60,144 nucleotides of DNA, taken from the NCBI GenBank assembly GCA_902810755.1, contig CADDYT010000017.1, positions 1-60,144 of the forward strand. The letters are read 5' to 3'. Shown here one piece after another: positions 18,172-27,232 of this stretch. The stretch comes from Chloroflexota bacterium. Lineage in GTDB: Bacteria > Chloroflexota > Ktedonobacteria > Ktedonobacterales > Ktedonobacteraceae. Under the pieces are notes generated by a model. It worked only from the letters and a program-made list of their open reading frames with translations. It searched no databases and was not told the origin of the DNA. The stretch's first letter is position 1, and each line of letters begins with the position of its first letter. The position numbers and the translations under genes were made by a program.

Positions 18172-18281
18172 ACGCAGACCACCCGCATGCACGCAGACCA
18201 CCCGCATGCACGCAGGCCAGTCGCATGCAGGCCAGTCGCACCCATGCAGGCCAGTCGCACCCATGCAGGCCAGTCGCAAGG
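18172..18281. repeat. tandem repeats of about 19 bp
   Basis: Six head-to-tail units: two copies of ACGCAGACCACCCGCATGC (18172-18209), a hybrid unit (18210-18228), two copies of AGGCCAGTCGCACCCATGC (18229-18266), and a final truncated unit that merges into the palindromic repeat at 18267. All share an ACC/GCC-CGC-ATGC skeleton. No coding role is evident. Confidence 0.85.
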
Positions 18282-18488
18282 GGTGGCCCTACTATATACG
18301 GCCGCTCCACCAGGGGTACAACCGCCTCGTGGAGAGGAGGGCCACCCCCAGAAGCGGTAATGGAAGCCGGGGCGTGCGCAAGGCAGGCCACCCGCAAGAG
18401 ATAGCCCTACTCTACGCGGACCCACTCAGATGGCTCTGGGAGCCATACTGGCACCGTATATAGTAGGGCCACCCCTTGCGGGTGGCCT
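18267..18488. repeat. REPIN-like palindromic repeats, locus A
   Basis: A left unit (18267-18296) ending CGCAAGGGGTGGCCCTACTATA, an inverted partial unit (AGGGCCACCCCCAGAAGC, about 18338-18355), a second left unit (18385-18413, degenerate) and a complete inverted unit (18459-18488, ending in GCGGGTGGCCT). Each unit is itself a small hairpin (GGCCACC...GGTGGCC), and units occur in opposite orientations separated by 45-70 nt. Relatives occur near 25277, 39546 and 59973. Confidence 0.88.
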
Positions 18489-18496
18489 GCGGGCGG

Positions 18497-18600
18497 CTGG
18501 CCTGCTACACCGCCGACCGCTGGCCTGCTACACCGCCGACCGCTGGCCTGCTACACCGTCGGCCGCTGGCCTGCTACACCGTCGGCCGCTGGCCTGCGGG
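18497..18600. repeat. tandem repeats of 23 bp
   Basis: Four contiguous 23-bp units beginning CTGGCCTGCTACACCG: two identical copies (18497-18542), two copies with CGTCGGCCG instead of CGCCGACCG (18543-18588), and a partial fifth. It lies between the stop of the phosphatidyltransferase gene and the stop of gtrA, so it occupies convergent intergenic DNA. Confidence 0.9.
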
Positions 18601-18614
18601 CAGCTCGGTCAGTA

Positions 18615-19202
18615 TCACGCTTCGGCAGCGGTACGCTTCAGATGGCGATAGGTGAAGATGTGATGGAATGAGAAATTGTAAAACAGGACAAGAATCAAAG
18701 CAACTGCCTGGGCGAAAATGGGGCGCACGTGCAGCAGGTGGCTGAGCGAAAACTCGATGACAAAGGTGAGGACGCTGCCGCCGACGGAGGTGATGTGGAA
18801 ACGCAGGCAACGCGCCAGCCAGGTTCGCCGATGCCCGTCGAGATGGCGGAAGGTGAAGAAATCGTTGGGGATAAAGTTCGCCATGATCGAGATTTCGGCG
18901 GCAAAGAGAGAGGCAATGACGTTGCGCACCGTCTCGTTAGCAGGCTGCGCAATCACATCAAAGACGATATAGAAGACCGCCATATTGACAAGGGCCGCGC
19001 ACCCACCGATAAAGGCGAACATAAAGAATCGCTGCACCCAGCCTGCACGCCCCCCTGAGAGGACATCGATAATATCAAGTATCTTATTGACAGAAGCCCA
19101 GCGCGTGGGCTGATAACTGGCTGAAGGAGTGGTAGAGGTGGCTTCCTGCGTTTCTGACGAATGGACAACTTCCGGTTTCTGTTCCAACAACGACTGTTTC
19201 AT
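18615..19202 (-). CDS. GtrA-family membrane protein
   Basis: A 195-residue protein. After a 55-residue hydrophilic start come four transmembrane helices with GtrA features: FFMFAFIGGCAALVNMAVFYIVF, then SLFAAEISIMANFIPNDFFTFRH, and the closing ALILVLFYNFSFHHIFTYRH. GtrA proteins are thought to flip or help transfer undecaprenyl-phosphate-linked sugars across the membrane for surface glycans. GGAGAG precedes the ATG. No partner glycosyltransferase is adjacent. Confidence 0.9.
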   Translation of the reverse strand: MKQSLLEQKPEVVHSSETQEATSTTPSASYQPTRWASVNKILDIIDVLSGGRAGWVQRFFMFAFIGGCAALVNMAVFYIVFDVIAQPANETVRNVIASLFAAEISIMANFIPNDFFTFRHLDGHRRTWLARCLRFHITSVGGSVLTFVIEFSLSHLLHVRPIFAQAVALILVLFYNFSFHHIFTYRHLKRTAAEA

Positions 19203-19451
19203 CGACTCTCCGTGCTTCTAAATACAAAGATACTGATCCAGAGGTTGACGCGAAGTAGGCGTCATTACCTACACGCTTACAACGCTTTGCTGGCGAGATA
19301 GGTAACAGATAGCAAAAAGTCTTATCTACAGCGCGGTTCAGCGGCCTGACGCCCGCCCTGCAACTCCATCCTTACCAACATCGCTTTATTACGCTTTATG
19401 AGAAGAACGAATCTGTACCAAGAGATGGGGTAATCAGCGGCGCAATCACCC

Positions 19452-19481
19452 TTGCTACTCAGTGGGAGAGTTTCATATAAT
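19452..19481 (+). promoter_or_regulatory. promoter of the tyrosine catabolic operon
   Basis: TTGCTA (19452-19457), an 18-nt spacer and a perfect TATAAT (19476-19481). Transcription would start near 19488, leaving a 220-nt leader before hppD that contains a translatable short reading frame at 19545. The rest of 19203-19451 shows no gene I can support. Confidence 0.55.
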
Positions 19482-19544
19482 GGGTAGAGAAAGATGTTAT
19501 GGATTGCCTGTGTGTACAACGTATCGGAACAAAGGAGTTTCGGC

Positions 19545-19730
19545 ATGTTGGTTTGTGTCTGGAAGGGTCGGGGTTCCTGCCCGGAATCGGGACTGAATTT
19601 TCCCACACGCACCATCAGAGTACCTGGAACGAATGAGGTAGCCGTGTCTCATTCAGAGCGATACGTATTTTCACCTCAGCAGTATCATTACCACACAAAG
19701 GAGTGTTGCAATGGCCGAACAAGAACATGA
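19545..19730 (+). CDS. possible leader peptide upstream of hppD
   Basis: A 61-codon reading frame with a strong AAAGGAG site 7 nt before its ATG. It ends 20 nt inside hppD in another frame. Near its end it has Tyr/Phe-rich codons (residues in RYVFSPQQYHYH), notable because the genes below degrade tyrosine. It resembles no known protein. It may be a regulatory leader peptide, a real small protein or a chance frame; its placement in the predicted leader is the main evidence. Confidence 0.35.
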   Translation: MLVCVWKGRGSCPESGLNFPTRTIRVPGTNEVAVSHSERYVFSPQQYHYHTKECCNGRTRT

Positions 19731-20820
19731 TTTCATGCCCATCCAGAACTACGATTACCTGGAGTTCTACGTGGGCGATGCGCGGCAGGCCGCGTACTAT
19801 CTTGAGCATGGATGGGGCTTTGTTCCCATCGCCTATGCCGGGCTGGAAACGGGCGTGCGCGACCGCGCCAGCTATGCGCTTGAGCAGGGCAATGTACGCC
19901 TGGTCGTGACCTCGCCGCTGGGGCCAGAGGGCGAGATGAGCGAGCATATCAAGCTACATGGTGATGGCGTCAAATATATTGCGCTGCGCGTCGATGATGC
20001 CACACAGGCGTATCGCGAGGCGACGAAGCGCGGGGCAACGGGGACAATGGAGCCAACCAGCAGCAAAGACGACTATGGCATGGTGAAGCGTGCAGCCATC
20101 CAGCTTTACGGCGATACCGAGATGGTCTTTGTCGAACGCCAGGACTACAAAGGTTCCTTCCTGCCCGGCTATCGTCCGCTGGCTTCCAGTTTGCCGCGCC
20201 GCGCGCGACCGGCAGGGCTGGCCGCTATAGACCATGTGGTCGGCAATGTCGAACTGGGTAAAATGAACGAGTGGGTGGCATTCTTCGAGCGAGTGCTGGG
20301 CTTCACGCAGCTTGTGCATTTCGATGATCGCGCTATCAGCACGGAATATTCGGCCCTCATGTCGAAGGTCATGCAGAACGGCAGCGGGCGCATCAAGTTC
20401 CCCATCAACGAACCCGCACCCGGACGCAAGAAGTCGCAGATCGAAGAGTACCTGGACTTCTATCGCGGCCCCGGCGTGCAGCATATCGCCCTCAACACCG
20501 ACGATATCGTCACTACCGTGCGCGAGCTGATGGGGCGCGGCATCGAGTTCCTCAAAACGCCGTCGACCTACTACGATGACGTGCTGGAGCGCGTCGGCAA
20601 TATCACCGAGAACGTGAAGGACCTGGCCGAACTGGGCATTCTGGTCGACCACGACGATGAAGGCTACCTGCTGCAAATCTTCTCCAAACCGATTGTGAGC
20701 CGCCCGACGGTCTTCTTCGAGGTCATCGAGCGCAAGGGCGCGCGCGGCTTCGGCGAAGGCAACTTCAAGGCCCTCTTCGAGGCGCTGGAGCGCGAGCAGG
20801 AATTGCGAGGGAATCTATAG
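19711..20820 (+). CDS. hppD: 4-hydroxyphenylpyruvate dioxygenase
   Basis: Non-haem iron dioxygenase converting 4-hydroxyphenylpyruvate to homogentisate in tyrosine degradation. The 369-residue protein shows two vicinal-oxygen-chelate domains. Iron ligands are visible as His in IDHVVGNV, His in VQHIALNTDD and Glu in FFEVIERKGARGFGEGNFKALF, a strongly conserved family ending. AAAGGAG lies 8 nt before the ATG. The next gene starts at the base right after its stop, so hppD leads an operon with a FAH-family hydrolase and hmgA. Confidence 0.97.
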   Translation: MAEQEHDFMPIQNYDYLEFYVGDARQAAYYLEHGWGFVPIAYAGLETGVRDRASYALEQGNVRLVVTSPLGPEGEMSEHIKLHGDGVKYIALRVDDATQAYREATKRGATGTMEPTSSKDDYGMVKRAAIQLYGDTEMVFVERQDYKGSFLPGYRPLASSLPRRARPAGLAAIDHVVGNVELGKMNEWVAFFERVLGFTQLVHFDDRAISTEYSALMSKVMQNGSGRIKFPINEPAPGRKKSQIEEYLDFYRGPGVQHIALNTDDIVTTVRELMGRGIEFLKTPSTYYDDVLERVGNITENVKDLAELGILVDHDDEGYLLQIFSKPIVSRPTVFFEVIERKGARGFGEGNFKALFEALEREQELRGNL

Positions 20821-21795
20821 ATGAAGCTGCTCACCTTCAGAACAGCAGACGACACCACCCACGCAGGCGTCATCAGCGGTAACCAGGTCTTCGAGCTTGA
20901 CTACCCGAGCCTGCTGGAATTGCTGCGCGACCCCGCTGGGCTGACAGCGGCACGGCAGGCGCTGGCAAATGAGGGCAAAGCGCACAACATCGAGGTGCCG
21001 CTCACTCCGCTGCCGGAGCCGCGCTATGGCAGCGTACACGTCAAGGGCGCGACGGGCAAGACCTACTCGCTCAACGAGATCGTCCCCTTAGCGCCTATTC
21101 CAGAGCCGCCCTCGATTCGCGACTTCTACGCCTTCGAGCAGCATGTCAAGGCCGCCCGCGCCCTGCGCGGTCTCGGCATGATTCCCGAATGGTACGAGGT
21201 GCCAATTTTCTACTTCACCAATCCGAGCGAAGTCTACGGCACCGATCAGCCCATCCCCTACCCGAAGGGCAGCCAGGAACTGGATATCGAACTGGAGATC
21301 GCCTGCGTCATCGGGCGCGAGGGCAAAGACATTCCGGTGGAAGAGGCCGACCAGTATATCGCCGGCTACACCATCATGAACGACTGGAGCGCGCGCGACT
21401 TCCAGCGGCGCGACATGAAGCTCAATCTCGGTCCCGGCAAGGGCAAGGATTTCGCTACCTCGCTTGGTCCCTGGCTGGTCACGCCCGATGAACTGGCACG
21501 CTACCGCACAGGCAGCGGCGCGAGCGAACGCTACCACATGCAGATGGTCGCCCGCGTCGATGGCAAAGAAATCTCACGCGGCAACTTCGACCAGATCTAC
21601 TACAGCTTCCCGCAGATGATTGCCTGGGCCTCGCAAAACGCCCGCCTGCGCGTGGGCGACGTTCTCGGCTCCGGCACCGTCGGCACCGGCTGCATCCTCG
21701 AACTGGGTATAGAAGTCCATCCCTGGCTGCAAAAAGAGGAAGAGGTCGAACTCGAAGTCGAAGGCATTGGTGTATTGCGGAACCGTATCATGTAA
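20821..21795 (+). CDS. fumarylacetoacetate hydrolase family protein
   Basis: A 324-residue protein with the FAH C-terminal domain: YAFEQHVKAAR, DIELEIACVIGREGKDIP (Glu metal ligands), AGYTIMNDWSARDFQ and GDVLGSGTVGTGCILELG. Between hppD and hmgA, it most likely cleaves fumarylacetoacetate (or maleylacetoacetate) to acetoacetate plus fumarate, completing the pathway. The ATG directly follows the hppD stop. Other FAH-superfamily members act on different beta-diketo acids, so the assignment rests on context. No maleylacetoacetate isomerase gene is visible nearby. Confidence 0.93.
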   Translation: MKLLTFRTADDTTHAGVISGNQVFELDYPSLLELLRDPAGLTAARQALANEGKAHNIEVPLTPLPEPRYGSVHVKGATGKTYSLNEIVPLAPIPEPPSIRDFYAFEQHVKAARALRGLGMIPEWYEVPIFYFTNPSEVYGTDQPIPYPKGSQELDIELEIACVIGREGKDIPVEEADQYIAGYTIMNDWSARDFQRRDMKLNLGPGKGKDFATSLGPWLVTPDELARYRTGSGASERYHMQMVARVDGKEISRGNFDQIYYSFPQMIAWASQNARLRVGDVLGSGTVGTGCILELGIEVHPWLQKEEEVELEVEGIGVLRNRIM

Positions 21796-21822
21796 CCTTT
21801 TCATCCTGCAAAGGAGAGAACA

Positions 21823-22980
21823 ATGCCGAGTTATCATCGCCTGGGGCAGATACCCCCGAAACGGCATACGCAGTTTCGCAAACCAGACGGCACGCTCTAC
21901 GCGGAAGAGGTCTTCGGCACCGAAGGCTTCTCCGGCAATTACTCGATTCTGTACTACCACTACCCGCCCACGCGAGTAACAAAAGTTGAAAAGTTTCAGG
22001 ATGTGAAGCTGGAAGAATGGGACGAGGGAGTGCAGCGCCACCACCACCTGAAGACGGCACAGCTGCCGCCGGGCGGCGATGCCGTGCTGGGCAATCAGGT
22101 CCTCATGTTCAACAAGGATGTCGCGCTGGGCATCGCGCAGCCCACGGAGCCGATGCACTACTTCTATCGCAACGGCGAAAATGATCTCGTCTACTTCGTG
22201 CATGACGGGCATGGAACGCTGGAAACCAACTTCGGCCTGCTACCCTACCACGAGGGCGACTACATCATCATCCCGCGCGGCACCACCTTCCGCTTTGATA
22301 TCCCATCCGACAGCCCGCAGACGCGCTTCCTGACCATCGAGGCGCACGGCACCATCGAGCCGCCGCGCCGCTACCTCAACAGCAACGGGCAGTTCCTGGA
22401 ACACTCCCCCTACTGCGACCGCGACATTCGCCGCCCCCAAGAGCTGGTCACGCACACTGAGCAGGGCCAGTTCGAGGTGCGCCTCAAGGTCGGAAACCGC
22501 ATCACCAGCTACTGGTATGACTATCATCCGCTCAATGTGGTCGGCTGGGATGGTCACGAATATCCCTGGATATTCAACATCGCCGATTTTGAGCCGATCA
22601 CCGGGCGCGTCCACCAGCCGCCACCCGTGCATCAGACCTTCCAGGGACCCAATTTCGTCGTCTGCTCCTTCGTGCCGCGCAAGCTAGATTATCACCCGCT
22701 CTCGGTGCCTGTCCCCTACAACCATAGCAACATCGACAGCGACGAGATGATCTACTACGTCAACGGCAACTTCGGCAGCCGCAAAGGCATCGAGCGTTCC
22801 TCGATCACCCTGCACCCGCGCGGCATCCCGCACGGCCCGCAGCCCGGCGCCGTCGAAAAGAGCCTGGGAGCCGAGCGCACCGAAGAACTGGCCGTCATGG
22901 TCGACACCTTCTACCCGCTCAAATACACCACCGTCGCTCAGGCCATCGACGACGAGAAGTACCCGTATAGCTGGCTATAA
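21823..22980 (+). CDS. hmgA: homogentisate 1,2-dioxygenase
   Basis: Iron-dependent ring-cleaving enzyme turning homogentisate into maleylacetoacetate. The 385-residue cupin-type protein contains MHYFYRNGENDLVYFVHDG, GDYIIIPRGTTFR, the FVPRKLDYHPLSVPVPYNHSN stretch (Glu/His iron region) and ITLHPRGIPHGPQPG near the C-terminus. It is shorter than the roughly 430-residue proteobacterial and human enzymes but similar to compact bacterial ones. AAAGGAG precedes the ATG. A perfect hairpin at 22990-23022 ends the operon. Confidence 0.95.
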   Translation: MPSYHRLGQIPPKRHTQFRKPDGTLYAEEVFGTEGFSGNYSILYYHYPPTRVTKVEKFQDVKLEEWDEGVQRHHHLKTAQLPPGGDAVLGNQVLMFNKDVALGIAQPTEPMHYFYRNGENDLVYFVHDGHGTLETNFGLLPYHEGDYIIIPRGTTFRFDIPSDSPQTRFLTIEAHGTIEPPRRYLNSNGQFLEHSPYCDRDIRRPQELVTHTEQGQFEVRLKVGNRITSYWYDYHPLNVVGWDGHEYPWIFNIADFEPITGRVHQPPPVHQTFQGPNFVVCSFVPRKLDYHPLSVPVPYNHSNIDSDEMIYYVNGNFGSRKGIERSSITLHPRGIPHGPQPGAVEKSLGAERTEELAVMVDTFYPLKYTTVAQAIDDEKYPYSWL

Positions 22981-22989
22981 GAAAAAGGA

Positions 22990-23022
22990 CGTGATCGTGT
23001 CATGAGGAATGACACGATCACG
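22990..23022 (+). terminator. terminator hairpin after hmgA
   Basis: CGTGATCGTGTCAT (22990-23003) pairs perfectly with ATGACACGATCACG (23009-23022) around a 5-nt loop. It lies 10 nt after the hmgA stop. No T-run follows, so termination efficiency is uncertain. From here to 23301 I see no further gene or strong promoter. Confidence 0.65.
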
Positions 23023-23283
23023 AACGCTGCCCCCTCACTTTTGCAAATATTTTACAAATTCCTGAGCATTTCTTAAGCGGGCTGTGTTATGCTCTCGATA
23101 CCACATGGCGCGCGAGCAAGCACGATATCTACCCACCTGTGCAAAATAGCTGTACAATAAGGGCATAGATACCTTGCACTATGCTGTGGCGTGTCTATAA
23201 AGAAGTTTCTCCTCTGGGAGCTTGCCCGGAAATGCTCAGGGAGCCATCTCTTTATGAAGAGCAGGCTCCCATTGAAAACGTGA

Positions 23284-24492
<1,209 letters not shown>

Positions 24493-25746
24493 TCAATCGG
24501 CGCCTACGGGGTAGCAAATTGGCGCTGCGAGCAGGCGATCAATAGCAGGCAGGATACGTTGATTGGCCTGGATGTTCCATGTGCGGTAAGCATGGATGCT
24601 GGCCGCCTTTTCGGCGAGCAGGCCGGGGTCGCTGGCAAGCTGGCGCAGCAATGCGATTTGCTCTGCCGGTCGCGGGCAGACCCAGCCCAGGTTGTGTTGC
24701 TCAATGAAGCGCAGGTTGGGGGTTTCCTGGCCCGGAATGAAGGATGTGACCAGAAAGGGCTTGCCCAGGATGAAAGCCTCGGAGATAAAGCTGGCCCCGG
24801 CTTTGCCGACAATGACATCCGCCGAAGCCATATAGGGAGCGATCTGCGCGGTAAAAGGCAGCACGCGCACATGCTCGCGGCCCGCGTAACGGGCCGCCAG
24901 CCCGTTGTTGTCGCCACAGGCTAAAATGATCTGCACGGGCGTTCCGGTCGCCAGCACGCCCGTGATGGTGCGCTCAAGCCCGGCTGCCCCCATTGCCCCC
25001 CCTTGCAGGAAGAGCGTGAAGACGGCGGGGTCGAAGTCGAGAGAGCGCAGCGTTTCCTCTCGCACGTCAGGAGAAAGTGTCAAAAACTGCTGCCGGATCG
25101 GCCTGCCGGTGAGGTGCAACCGCTCCTGCTCGATGCCCTGCTCCAGCGCCTGCGCGAGAATTTCTTGCGTCGGCACCAGGTAGGCATCGGCCCGTTTCTC
25201 GGCAAACCACGTCGCGTTCAATCGCCCCAGATCAGTAAGCTGGAAGACAAGCGGAATACGCCGCGTCCCCAGCCCCAGGCCACCCGCAAGGGGTGGCCCT
25301 ACTATACTACGAGCATCCGTGCTGCTTGTGGGGCCATCGTGTATAGTAGGGCCACCCCTTGCGGGTGGCCTGGCAATACGCTGCCCCGCCACGCGCTCAA
25401 GGGCGCGAGCAGTAGTATAAGAGAGCATGGCATGGGTGGCAATGACAAGATCGGGTTGAATACGCTCAATAAGATCACGAAAGCGCCTGCTGCTCTTGAG
25501 AGCCAGAAAGCGTTGCACGCAGAACGAAACAAACGGGTTATCGGTCAGGGCAAACTGCCAGTGCAAAAAGTGTACAAAATGGCGACTGGCAGCCGTATAC
25601 ATGGGGCCGACGAGCGGAGATTGCGGGTCCAGAATCACCACTTCATAGCGTGTCCCCAACGTTTCTCGCAATGCCTGCGCCAGATTCCGGTGTCCGCCAC
25701 CGGTATGCGTGGTGAAAATCAAAATAGTCGGTTTTGCTCTATCCAT
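24493..25746 (-). CDS. MGDG-synthase-like glycosyltransferase with in-frame repeat insertion
   Basis: About 417 residues. It begins with the family pattern ILIFTTHTGGGHRNLAQALRE and ends with the nucleotide-sugar site VGKAGASFISEAFILGKP, as in GT28 glycosyltransferases acting on diacylglycerol. Residues about 127-158 are encoded by a 95-bp palindromic repeat (25277-25371) that keeps the frame open. Its products RPPARGGPTI and SIVGPPLAGGL interrupt the chain just before RIPLVFQLTDLG, where relatives are expected to be continuous. Whether the enzyme is active is unknown. Opposite sqdB, a role in making glycolipid or sulfolipid is plausible but unproven. A GTG at 25749 is an alternative start. 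Confidence 0.85.
   Translation of the reverse strand: MDRAKPTILIFTTHTGGGHRNLAQALRETLGTRYEVVILDPQSPLVGPMYTAASRHFVHFLHWQFALTDNPFVSFCVQRFLALKSSRRFRDLIERIQPDLVIATHAMLSYTTARALERVAGQRIARPPARGGPTIHDGPTSSTDARSIVGPPLAGGLGLGTRRIPLVFQLTDLGRLNATWFAEKRADAYLVPTQEILAQALEQGIEQERLHLTGRPIRQQFLTLSPDVREETLRSLDFDPAVFTLFLQGGAMGAAGLERTITGVLATGTPVQIILACGDNNGLAARYAGREHVRVLPFTAQIAPYMASADVIVGKAGASFISEAFILGKPFLVTSFIPGQETPNLRFIEQHNLGWVCPRPAEQIALLRQLASDPGLLAEKAASIHAYRTWNIQANQRILPAIDRLLAAPICYPVGAD
25277..25371. repeat. REPIN-like palindromic repeat inside a coding sequence, locus B
   Basis: The left unit (25277-25306, starting AGGCCACCCGCAAGGGG) and right unit (25342-25371, ending CCTTGCGGGTGGCCT) are perfect reverse complements across 30 nt, separated by 35 nt. 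The element lies wholly inside the glycosyltransferase gene and is translated through on the minus strand. It is the cleanest copy of the family in this window. Confidence 0.93.
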
Positions 25747-25763
25747 CACTGCCCTTTATCTAT

Positions 25764-26510
25764 CTAGTCAGAGACCGGCAGAGAACCACTATCATAGTCC
25801 ATTGTCCTCATCACCTGCTGGAGCGGAGCGGCCATCCCGATTTCGATGTCGGGTACGGCCACGCCTTCTTTACCTGCGGCTGCTTCAGCCTTAGCTCTGG
25901 CCTGCCTGCGCTGATGTATTTTGCGCAGCAGATAGAAAGTGAGAAGCACGGCGATCAGCGCGGCCAGCACCAGGCTGGAGAAGGCCCCGAACACTCCGGC
26001 GACTTCTTCCCAGCTTTCAGCGAAGATGAAGCCGAGGCCAACGGGGATGATAACTCCCAGCGCCTGGCCGCAGACATCCCAGAACAGAAATTTGCGATAC
26101 GGGTAGCGTTCTGTTCCGGCCAGCAGGTTGATCGGGCCACCCAGCACGACGAGGAGGAAGCGGGTAACAAAAATCGCCAGTCCTGTCCTCTCTCGAAAAT
26201 ACGTGCGTCCGCGCTCGATGGCTTCAGGGTTCATCCAGCGAAAGCGTTTCTGCCGTCCTATCCATTCCAGGATGGGCGCGCCCACGCGAAAGCCAATGAA
26301 ATAGGTCAGGTTATCGCCGGCGACAGCGGCGCTCAAAGCGGTAGGAAAGAGGATGAAGGCATTGAAATCGCCGAGGGAGGCAAAAGCGCCAGAAGCAAAG
26401 AGGGCGAGCGAACCTGAAACGGGGGCGCCGGCGGAAGCAATGAAGACAATCAACCAGAGCGCCAGGTAGCCATACTGCTGCAAGGTATCAATAAAAAAGG
26501 AGGAATTCAA
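25764..26510 (-). CDS. DedA-family membrane protein (VTT domain)
   Basis: A 248-residue polytopic protein. DedA hallmarks include GAPVSGSLALFASGAFAS near the first helices, AAVAGDNLTYFIGFRVG, and FVTRFLLVVLGGPINLLAGTERYPYRKFLFWD with the conserved Arg and Gly-Pro. DedA proteins help recycle undecaprenyl phosphate or scramble phospholipids across the membrane. A charged tail of about 40 residues follows the last helix. Its start overlaps the upstream membrane protein gene by 4 nt, and the glycosyltransferase follows after 17 nt, so the three form one minus-strand operon. Confidence 0.9.
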   Translation of the reverse strand: MNSSFFIDTLQQYGYLALWLIVFIASAGAPVSGSLALFASGAFASLGDFNAFILFPTALSAAVAGDNLTYFIGFRVGAPILEWIGRQKRFRWMNPEAIERGRTYFRERTGLAIFVTRFLLVVLGGPINLLAGTERYPYRKFLFWDVCGQALGVIIPVGLGFIFAESWEEVAGVFGAFSSLVLAALIAVLLTFYLLRKIHQRRQARAKAEAAAGKEGVAVPDIEIGMAAPLQQVMRTMDYDSGSLPVSD

Positions 26511-26983
26511 GATGTCACCCTCCTTTGTGGAGGCACGTGAGGACTGATGCCAGGGGCCGGTGTGGGCGTCGGAATATGATGCATTTTCCGGTACCTCACA
26601 ATCGCCTGCTGAAGCGTGCTAATCACCTGCGTAATCGGCTGCTTTTTACGATGCGCAATGGTATCAAGCGTCATGTGACGGGTAGCCGGAGTATCCGGCA
26701 GGTTGAGCGTCTTATAAAGGTATGTCTCAGGCACGTGATAGATATGGGAAACCACGTGAATGGTCATCCAGGGATGAATGGCGCTCACATCCTGCGACTT
26801 CACGGCGCTATACTGATGCTGGAAATTTTTCACCGCCTGCACCGTGTTGATAGCGGCAAAGGCCAGCACTCCCAGCATGACAAGCAGCAAAAAGCACAGC
26901 AGAGCCAGCCTGGCACGCTCGCTCAAGTGCGCCAATGGCCACCCCTTTCTGCTCTCATATGACCTCGTAGAGATGTCGTTCAC
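26507..26983 (-). CDS. single-pass membrane protein of unknown function
   Basis: A 158-residue protein with one N-terminal transmembrane helix (about 25-48, LALLCFLLLVMLGVLAFAA), then an exported or cytoplasmic domain containing HPWMTIHVVSHIYHVPETYLYKTL, and a Pro-rich tail. I do not recognise the family. A GTG start with GAGG about 6 nt upstream is used. It overlaps the DedA gene by 4 nt and is the first gene of that operon, suggesting an accessory role to DedA. Confidence 0.75.
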   Translation of the reverse strand: MNDISTRSYESRKGWPLAHLSERARLALLCFLLLVMLGVLAFAAINTVQAVKNFQHQYSAVKSQDVSAIHPWMTIHVVSHIYHVPETYLYKTLNLPDTPATRHMTLDTIAHRKKQPITQVISTLQQAIVRYRKMHHIPTPTPAPGISPHVPPQRRVTS

Positions 26984-27119
26984 AGCATCCTCAAATTCTC
27001 GCGCGTTTCGCCGCCTGTTCTGTTCTCAGTAAATCTACTGACGCTAGCATAGCACCTCGAAATTGCCGCCGTCAAATCTGCTTCCATTTTGCCCTGGATT
27101 CCAGTAAAAGTACTCTTCC

Positions 27120-27148
27120 TTGATGCTTTTCTCAGGCAAATGTGTTAT
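27120..27148 (+). promoter_or_regulatory. candidate promoter of kinase-WD40 gene
   Basis: TTGATG (27120-27125), a 17-nt spacer and TGTTAT (27143-27148). Transcription would start near 27155, about 78 nt upstream of the ATG at 27233. Confidence 0.4.
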
Positions 27149-27232
27149 CCTACATACGGATACGTTGGAGTGCAATAAAGGGTTATTTTCCGGGAAGAAC
27201 TATTACCGAGACTGGATCTGGGAGCGTTTTCG

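Noticed and set aside
18497..18600. CRISPR-like look of the regular 23-bp repeats
   Set aside because: The units are directly contiguous with no unique spacers, and no cas genes are present. It is a plain tandem repeat.
19322..19615. Minus-strand 97-codon frame upstream of hppD
   Set aside because: It overlaps the predicted hppD promoter and leader, shows no domain and has no convincing ribosome site.
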